From positions 1-64,000 of the forward strand of contig NZ_PPHG01000075.1 in the NCBI RefSeq assembly GCF_002904295.1: a stretch of 64,000 nucleotides of DNA, written 5' to 3'. A program made the translations under genes and the position numbers. Each line of letters starts with the position of its first letter. Within the stretch, counting starts at the first letter, position 1. Below, piece after piece: positions 58,983 through 64,000 of the stretch. Source of the stretch: Amycolatopsis sp. CA-128772 (GTDB lineage Bacteria; Actinomycetota; Actinomycetes; Mycobacteriales; Pseudonocardiaceae). Under the pieces are notes generated by a model. It was not told the DNA's origin and made no database searches. It saw only the letters and a program-made list of their open reading frames with translations.

Positions 58983-60017
58983 TCAGAGGTCGAGCGCGCC
59001 CGCCGCGTTGTCGTTCCACTGGTCGACGCGGCGGATGTACTCGTACAGCGCGCGGCTGCCGCGCACCCAGCGGCCCTGGTCGGCGATCGCGAGGTCGTCG
59101 GCCCCGGCGCGGCGGGCCTCGGTGGCGAACCCCGACCGCAGGGAGTGCCCGGTCACCGGGTAGGGCAGGCCGGCCCGGACACCGGCCCGGGTGAGGATCT
59201 GGTTGACGCCGGTCGTGGTCAACGCCGGCTCGCCGACGTTGCCGTGCCGGTCCACGCGGCGGAACGCCGGCCCCTCGGTGATCCCGGCGCGCGCCCGCCA
59301 CGCGTGCCACGCCCGCACGGGATCGGTGTCGGGGCTCTCGCGCCGGGGGACGACCATGTCGCCGGTGCTCTTGCCGTGCCGGACGGTCACCGCCAACCCG
59401 CGGTCATCCACCGGCTGCACGTCGGTGACCAGCAGGTTCGCCAGATCGGAGCAGCGGGCGGCGATCGGGAAGCCGATCAGCAGCATCGCCCGGTCCCGGG
59501 CGCCGGCGACGGTGTCGGGGCACGCGCGCGACATCGCCCGCAGGTCGGCGAGGGTGACCATGGTGGCCTTGCCGCGCCCGCGCTGGATCCCTTCGCGGGC
59601 CAGGCGCTGCCGGTACCCCTTCAGCGCCCGCCACGCGGCGCGGCTCGCCTCGGGATCCACGACGACCCGGTGGTGCCGCAGCCCGGCGAGCGCCCCGGTG
59701 AGCCGCCGTTCGATGGTGGACGGCGCGGCCGGGGCGGCCCGTTCGGGCACCTCGGGCACGGCCCGTTCCTCCGGCCGCAGCGTGCGGCCGCGTTCGAGCC
59801 AGACGACGAACCCGGTCAGCGCGCCGACCGACGCCGACAGGGGCGGGATGCCGGTTTCGGCGGTGTAGTCCTGCCACACCTGCCAGTCCTGGGCGTAGGC
59901 CTTGAGCGTGTTCGGCGGCCGCTGCTCGTCGACGTGCCGGACGGCCGCGGCGTCCAGCAGCGCCAGCCGGTCCTGCGGACTGAGCGCGGCGTCGATCACC
60001 GGTTCCAGGTCGGGCAC
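58983..60017 (-). CDS. Solitary tyrosine recombinase/integrase
   Basis: 344 aa. A core-binding SAM-like domain (residues ~10-140, RPPNTLKAYAQDWQVWQDYTAETG) precedes the catalytic domain: Arg188 (AARCSDLAN), Lys216 (RHGKST), His291-x-x-Arg294 (GHSLRSGFATEARRAG), Trp317 in place of the second His, and a Tyr at 325 or 327 (YEYIRR). No excisionase, phage gene or tRNA att site is adjacent, so this is either a chromosomal recombinase or the remains of an element. GTG 60017 lies six bases behind TAACCT. Confidence 0.9.
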   Translation of the reverse strand: MPDLEPVIDAALSPQDRLALLDAAAVRHVDEQRPPNTLKAYAQDWQVWQDYTAETGIPPLSASVGALTGFVVWLERGRTLRPEERAVPEVPERAAPAAPSTIERRLTGALAGLRHHRVVVDPEASRAAWRALKGYRQRLAREGIQRGRGKATMVTLADLRAMSRACPDTVAGARDRAMLLIGFPIAARCSDLANLLVTDVQPVDDRGLAVTVRHGKSTGDMVVPRRESPDTDPVRAWHAWRARAGITEGPAFRRVDRHGNVGEPALTTTGVNQILTRAGVRAGLPYPVTGHSLRSGFATEARRAGADDLAIADQGRWVRGSRALYEYIRRVDQWNDNAAGALDL

Positions 60018-60023
60018 GCGCCG

Positions 60024-60029
60024 AGGTTA
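60024..60029 (-). promoter_or_regulatory. Leaderless -10 for recombinase
   Basis: TAACCT on the minus strand, six bases before GTG 60017; its first three bases are also the stop codon of the small upstream frame. Confidence 0.4.
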
Positions 60030-60176
60030 GTCGATCTCCGCGGGCAGGAGCGACAGCCCGGCGACGTGGGCGGTTTCCACGTCAAGCACGGCCAACAGAG
60101 CGGCGGCGGTGGCCGCCATCGTGAACGGCCGCGGCGGCGGAACCGTGCCCCGCACGTCGGAGGCGGGGATCTGCAT
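60027..60176 (-). CDS. Possible small protein upstream of recombinase
   Basis: 49 codons (MQIPASDVRGTVPPPRPF ... AGLSLLPAEID). Ala/Val-rich with one weakly hydrophobic stretch, no recognised motif. There is no good ribosome site, but GAAGAT ends six bases before the ATG, like the other leaderless starts here. It ends nine bases before the recombinase start. May be a chance frame. Confidence 0.35.
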   Translation of the reverse strand: MQIPASDVRGTVPPPRPFTMAATAAALLAVLDVETAHVAGLSLLPAEID

Positions 60177-60223
60177 CCCTTGATCTTCCCGGCGGCGTCC
60201 ACGGAAAATCCGGACCGCGGGGG

Positions 60224-60252
60224 TGTCGATCCCCGCGGGTGCCGTTCGTATC
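60224..60252 (+). promoter_or_regulatory. ECF42-like promoter
   Basis: TGTCGA (60224-60229), 17 bases, then CGTATC (60247-60252). TGTCGA is, from memory, the -35 reported for ECF42 sigma targets. It precedes the YCII-sigma operon, suggesting autoregulation. Confidence 0.5.
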
Positions 60253-60285
60253 AGCGGTGACGGCACCCGCTCCGAGGAGGACGAC

Positions 60286-60630
60286 GTGAAGCAGTACCTG
60301 CTCAGCATCTACCAGCCCGACGGCCCCACCCCGCCGCCGGACGTGCTGGCCGGGATCGCCGAGAAGCTCGACAGCCTCAACGCCGATCTCAAGGCCGCCG
60401 GGGCCTGGGTGTTCGCCGGCGGCCTGCACCCGCCCTCGAGCGCCACCGTGCTGCGGGCCGGCGACGGCGGTCCGCTCCTCACCGACGGCCCCTACACCGA
60501 AGGCAAGGAGCACCTCGGCGGGTTCACCATCATCACCGCGCCCGACCTCGACGCCGCCCTGGCCTGGGGCGGGCGGCTCGCCGACGCCGTCGCGCCGCTG
60601 CCGGTCGAAGTGCGGCCCTTCCACGGATGA
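60286..60630 (+). CDS. YCII (DGPF) domain protein
   Basis: 114 aa ferredoxin-like fold protein: KQYLLSIYQPDGPTPPPDVLAGIAEKLDSLNADLKAAGAWVFAGGL, the YCII motif LLTDGPYTEGKEHLGGFTIITAPDLDAALAWGGRLADAV. Proteins of this kind accompany ECF42 sigma factors almost invariably and are often regulated by them; their biochemical role is unknown. GTG 60286 follows GAGGAGG. It overlaps the sigma gene by four bases. Confidence 0.93.
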   Translation: MKQYLLSIYQPDGPTPPPDVLAGIAEKLDSLNADLKAAGAWVFAGGLHPPSSATVLRAGDGGPLLTDGPYTEGKEHLGGFTIITAPDLDAALAWGGRLADAVAPLPVEVRPFHG

Positions 60631-61835
60631 GCGTCGAGGCGGTCTTCGCCGCCGAGTACGGCCGGGCCGTGTCGGTGCTCGTGCGGGTCTTCGGGGACAT
60701 CGACGTCGCCGAGGAAGCCGTGCAGGACGCCTTCGCCGAGGCGGTCCGGCGCTGGCCGTCGGCCGGGCTGCCGCCGAGCCCGGCCGGCTGGATCATCACC
60801 ACCGCCCGCAACCGGGCCATCGACCGGCTGCGCCGCGAGGCCGCGCGGGCGGACAAGCACGCCCAGGCCGCCCTGCTGCACGCCGCGGTGTCCGACACCG
60901 AAGCCGAGTCCGTGGAGGAGGGCGCCGTGCCCGACGAACGGCTCCGGCTGATCTTCACCTGCTGCCACCCCGCGCTGGCCCGGCCGGCCCAGGTCGCGCT
61001 GACGCTGCGGCTGCTCGGCGGCCTGAGCACCGCGGAGATCGCGGCCGCCTTCCTGGTCGCCGAGCCGGCGATGGCGCAGCGGATCGTCCGCGCGAAGCAC
61101 AAGATCCGCGACGCCGGCATCCCGTACCGCGTCCCGCGTGACGCCGACCTGCCCGCCCGGCTGGCCGCGGTGCTCGGCGTGCTCTACCTGATCTTCAACG
61201 AGGGGTACACCGCCAGCACGGGGGAGGACCTGGTCCGCGACGACCTGTGCCGCGAGGCGATCCGGCTCACCCGCGTCCTGGCCGCCCTGATGCCCGACGA
61301 GCCCGAGGTGCAGGGCCTGCTGGCGCTCATGCTGCTCATCCACTCGCGCCGCGCCGCCCGCAGGAGCACCGGCGGCGCGCCGGTGCTCCTGGCCGATCAG
61401 GACCGGGCCCGGTGGGACGCGGACCTGATCGCCGAAGGCCAGGCCATCGTCCGCCGCTGCCTGCGCCGCAACCAGCCGGGCCCGTACCAGATCCAGGCGG
61501 CGATCCAGGCCGTCCACAGCGACGCACCCACCGACTGGTCGCAGGTCAAAGCCCTCTACGACCAGCTGCTGGCCGTTTCGCCGACGCCGGTGGTGGCGCT
61601 GAACCGGGCGGTCGCCGTCGCCGAGGTCGACGGCCCGGCCGCGGCGCTGGCCCTCGTCGAGGACCTCGGCCTCGCCCGGTTCCCGCTGTTCCACGCGATC
61701 CGCGCGGACCTGCTGGCCCGCCTGGGCCGGCCCGCGGAGGCCGCCGCGGCGTACACGACGGCGATCGAGCTGACCGGCAACGCCGCGGAACGCGCCCTGC
61801 TGCGCGGCAAGCTGCGGTCAGCGCGGGCCGGGTGA
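60627..61835 (+). CDS. ECF42-type RNA polymerase sigma factor with C-terminal extension
   Basis: 402 aa. Sigma2 (residues ~1-75: VEAVFAAEYGRAVSVLVRVFGDIDVAEEAVQDAFAEAVRRWPSAGLPPSPAGWIITTARNRAIDRLRRE), sigma4 (~105-170: RLRLIFTCCHPALARPAQVALTLRLLGGLSTAEIAAAFLVAEPAMAQRIVRAKHKIRDAGIPY) and a ~220-residue helical DUF6596/TPR-like extension with LGVLYLIFNEGYTAS and LNRAVAVAEVDGPAAALALVE. No anti-sigma gene is adjacent, as usual for this group, where the extension controls activity. Its end overlaps the convergent NTPase gene by 18 bases. Confidence 0.94.
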   Translation: MSVEAVFAAEYGRAVSVLVRVFGDIDVAEEAVQDAFAEAVRRWPSAGLPPSPAGWIITTARNRAIDRLRREAARADKHAQAALLHAAVSDTEAESVEEGAVPDERLRLIFTCCHPALARPAQVALTLRLLGGLSTAEIAAAFLVAEPAMAQRIVRAKHKIRDAGIPYRVPRDADLPARLAAVLGVLYLIFNEGYTASTGEDLVRDDLCREAIRLTRVLAALMPDEPEVQGLLALMLLIHSRRAARRSTGGAPVLLADQDRARWDADLIAEGQAIVRRCLRRNQPGPYQIQAAIQAVHSDAPTDWSQVKALYDQLLAVSPTPVVALNRAVAVAEVDGPAAALALVEDLGLARFPLFHAIRADLLARLGRPAEAAAAYTTAIELTGNAAERALLRGKLRSARAG

Positions 61836-64000
61836 GAGGACGTAGGAGAACCGGCGCACACGCGGCACCCAGGTCTGGAAGGCGCTGACGTCGGGCAGCG
61901 TGATCGACGGCGCGAGCTCGGCCAGGCTGTGGTGCAGGTGCGTCCACTGCCCGATCTCGCCGGCGGGGAGCGGACCCACGGCCTCGCTGCTCCAGCGCTC
62001 GTCGCGCTCGACCGGCTGCAGGTCCGCCACGAAGTCGGCCCACGGGGTCTGCGGGGCCCGGCGCAGGAGCGCGTCGGCGAACCGCCCGAGCAGCCGCCCG
62101 TGCGCGGTGCACGTCCCGAGCAGCACGACCACGGCCTCGAACTCGCCGTCGAGGAAGGCGGAGGCCTTCGACAGGTCCCGCGTCGCCCGCAGCATGCGGT
62201 AGAGGTTGATGAGGCGCTTCGCGTCCCGGGGCGTGTCGACCAGCCGGTCCAGGCGGGCGAGCAGGGCGATTTCCGGTTCGGTCAGCGGACGCGGTTTCGC
62301 GAGCGGCTCGGCCGGGTCCAGCTGCGCGGCCACCTGCGAGCCGGGTTCCACCGGGAGCTCGGTGGCCGGCTGGTCCCAGGTGGCCGTCGGCGCCGGTTCC
62401 GGCGACGACGGCGGGCGGCGTGCGGCGGCCGGGGGTTCGGCCATCCCGTCCAGCAGCCGCCGGAGGCTGCCGGCGGGCATCCGGGGCAGGACCAGCGGGA
62501 TGTTGAGGATCTTCTCCAGGTAGTCCTCGGGGGTCACGTGCCACCCGTCGGCCCGCACGACGGGGTCCGCTTCGATCAACCGGTCGTAGTGCGAGCTCAG
62601 CGACCGCAGCAGCCAGCGCGGGTCCACGCCGACGACCACCACGAACAGGTCGAACGCCAGCAGCAGGTGCACCGCCTGCAGCACGTCGACGACCTGGCGC
62701 GGGCTGCAGCGGTCGAGGTCGTCGATGTAGAGCACGATCCGGTCCAGCGGCCGGGTTCCGTCGTCGTCGCCGGTGGTCATCAGCGCGACGAGCTTCTCGA
62801 AGTCCTTGCGGATCGTGGAGATGAGGCCCAGGTTGCCGTGGTAGTCGTCGGTGCGGGAGCGTTCGGCGAGGAAGGCGTAGAGCCGCCGGCCCGGCGTCAG
62901 CTCGGTGAGCTGACGGCCGAGCTCGCCGATCCGGGCGACGACCTCGTCCAGCTGGCGTTCGGCGATCTGCTGCTCGGCGTCGGCCTGCCGCAGGGCGGCG
63001 ACCTCGCGGTGGGCGGTGTCGTCGAGGCCCTTCTGCAGGTCTTCGGCGAGGGTCCGCAGCCGCCGCAGCCCGCCGCGGGCGGCCCGCACCAGCGTGTACC
63101 CGGTGGTCGCGAGCGTGCCGGCCACGGCACCGACGCCGATGAGCCAGCTGCGGATGTCGGGGACGAACGCGGTGAGGGCGGCGCCGGCCAGCAGCACGAC
63201 GGCCGCGACGACCAGCGCCGTCCGGCCGTGGCGGTAGCGCGCAATCCGGCTGAGCTCGCCGGCTTCGTCCCGGGTTTCCCGCAGTTCACCGGCCAGCAGC
63301 CGGCTTTGCTCGGCCGCGTCGCCGACGCCGAGGTTGCGCCACACGCGGGCGTACTGCTCCCGGAACGCGGGCGACTTCCCCAGCGCCCGGACCAGGTCCA
63401 GGGCCCGGGTCCGGCGGCTGCTGCGGGCTTCGCCGATCTTGAGCTTGAGGGCGGCGGCCTCGGCCTGGGCGCGCTCGGTCACCGCGGTCAGCTGCTTGCG
63501 CTGCTCGAGTTCGCCGGCGAGCTGCTCCCGTAGCCGGGCGCCTTCGCGGAGCCGGGCCTGGTGCTCGGCGTCCGGTTCATCCGGCTGCCGGACCGGCTCG
63601 GCGAGCTGGCGGAAGATCTCGTCGCCGAGGCTGGCCCACAGGTTCGCGTCCGCGTAGTGCCACGCGTTGAACCCGACCTGCGCGATCTTCCGGCACTGGC
63701 CGGGCGTGCCCGCCAGCTCCTTGACCTGGCCGCGCAGCATGCCCATGAAGAAGCTCTTCCCGGCGCCCCACTCGCCGAACACGCCGATCGACAGCGGCAG
63801 CGGGGTGTCCTTCGCGGCGATGACGGTGGCCAGCATGGAGACGTAGGGCTGGACGCCGAGGTGGTCGCGGGTCAGCGGGATGCATTCGTTGGGGTCGACG
63901 AGGTCCTTGGCCAGTCCGCCGGCGAGCTCGTCGGCGGAGTACCCGGGGGCGGTGGCGCGCTTCGGGAAACGGGCGACGACCCACTGTTCGGCGATGGTGT
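61818..64000 (-). CDS. KAP family P-loop NTPase, 5' end outside window
   Basis: 727 residues are visible and the frame is open at the right edge; an internal ATG at 63836 is probably not the start, because the preceding codons (LTRDHLGVQPYVS) fit the family. Walker A is FGEWGAGKSFF and Walker B IVLYIDDLDRCSP, followed by QVVDVLQAVHLLLAFDLFVVVVGVDPRWL, the KAP pattern. Two membrane helices (TALVVAAVVLLAGAALTAFV and IGVGAVAGTLATTGYTLV) lie inside the NTPase domain, as in animal Kidins220, with a long coiled coil on either side. KAP proteins are often linked to anti-phage or signalling systems; partners would lie beyond the edge. Confidence 0.9.
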   Translation of the reverse strand, partial: TIAEQWVVARFPKRATAPGYSADELAGGLAKDLVDPNECIPLTRDHLGVQPYVSMLATVIAAKDTPLPLSIGVFGEWGAGKSFFMGMLRGQVKELAGTPGQCRKIAQVGFNAWHYADANLWASLGDEIFRQLAEPVRQPDEPDAEHQARLREGARLREQLAGELEQRKQLTAVTERAQAEAAALKLKIGEARSSRRTRALDLVRALGKSPAFREQYARVWRNLGVGDAAEQSRLLAGELRETRDEAGELSRIARYRHGRTALVVAAVVLLAGAALTAFVPDIRSWLIGVGAVAGTLATTGYTLVRAARGGLRRLRTLAEDLQKGLDDTAHREVAALRQADAEQQIAERQLDEVVARIGELGRQLTELTPGRRLYAFLAERSRTDDYHGNLGLISTIRKDFEKLVALMTTGDDDGTRPLDRIVLYIDDLDRCSPRQVVDVLQAVHLLLAFDLFVVVVGVDPRWLLRSLSSHYDRLIEADPVVRADGWHVTPEDYLEKILNIPLVLPRMPAGSLRRLLDGMAEPPAAARRPPSSPEPAPTATWDQPATELPVEPGSQVAAQLDPAEPLAKPRPLTEPEIALLARLDRLVDTPRDAKRLINLYRMLRATRDLSKASAFLDGEFEAVVVLLGTCTAHGRLLGRFADALLRRAPQTPWADFVADLQPVERDERWSSEAVGPLPAGEIGQWTHLHHSLAELAPSITLPDVSAFQTWVPRVRRFSYVLSPGPR

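Noticed and set aside
60070..60090. Another copy of the TTTCACGTGAAA element near the recombinase.
   Set aside because: The local sequence (TTTCCACGTCAAGC) is not palindromic and differs at several positions.
1..64000. CRISPR array, rRNA, tRNA, prophage or a polyketide/NRPS cluster.
   Set aside because: No regularly spaced repeats, no conserved RNA segments, no phage structural genes and no carrier-protein or synthase motifs were seen; the FAD monooxygenase and methyltransferases alone do not make a biosynthetic cluster.

Overview
The window is chromosomal DNA from a very GC-rich actinobacterium, most likely a Pseudonocardiaceae member of the Amycolatopsis type. The grounds are codon use with almost only G/C third positions, F420-dependent enzymes, an MptB-type mannosyltransferase, the actinobacterial families DUF3090, SCO1664, DUF3097 and DUF5703, and many genes whose start codon lies 6-8 bases behind a TANNNT -10 box, which is the layout of leaderless transcripts. 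I see no rRNA, tRNA, CRISPR array or prophage. Family names rest on reading motifs and on memory of the families; no search was run.

Layout. 1-10.6 kb is a conserved housekeeping stretch: an unknown protein cut by the left edge, an M20 peptidase, an alpha/beta hydrolase, a MerR-controlled methyltransferase, an ArsR/SRPBCC pair, DUF5703 with a beta-propeller lipoprotein, an aldo/keto reductase, an F420-dependent LLM oxidoreductase, UppP and a histidine phosphatase. 10.7-15.3 kb holds an M3 peptidase, an SGNH hydrolase, a solitary ClpP and malate dehydrogenase. 15.3-31.8 kb is more accessory: a secreted DUF4360 protein, a FUSC transporter, a cytosolic and a secreted GH92 mannosidase, a RidA/WYL pair, a tannase-family esterase, a methyltransferase, and a divergent AraC/quinone oxidoreductase pair.

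31.8-45.4 kb is rich in peptide metabolism: a dienelactone hydrolase, M20 and M55 (DppA-type) peptidases divergent from a complete Dpp oligopeptide ABC transporter, then MptB, an IS5-family remnant inside a 24-base direct repeat, and an S9 / S66 (LD-carboxypeptidase) / F420-oxidoreductase operon. Together these genes look like a route for uptake and breakdown of D-amino-acid-containing, possibly cell-wall-derived, peptides. 45.4-51 kb returns to conserved actinobacterial genes (DUF3090, SCO1664, a kinase, DUF3097, NfeD and two SPFH proteins). From memory, DUF3090 and SCO1664 usually sit directly next to the UppP/phosphatase pair; here about 35 kb lies between them.

51-64 kb is a series of small regulator-plus-enzyme units: an MHS transporter, a TetR with a FAD monooxygenase, VOC/ArsR/SRPBCC, a second TetR, an SGNH hydrolase, a methyltransferase, a CGNR zinc finger, a solitary tyrosine recombinase, a YCII/ECF42 sigma pair, and a KAP-type P-loop NTPase cut by the right edge.

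The strongest regulatory readings are a textbook MerR promoter (19-base spacer holding a dyad), two ArsR-type palindromes, tandem TTGC-N7-GCAA operators before a TetR gene, a LacI-type palindrome overlapping the -35 of the secreted mannosidase, and an ECF42-like promoter. Convergent genes end in one of two ways: by overlapping their stop codons, or with a strong bidirectional hairpin.
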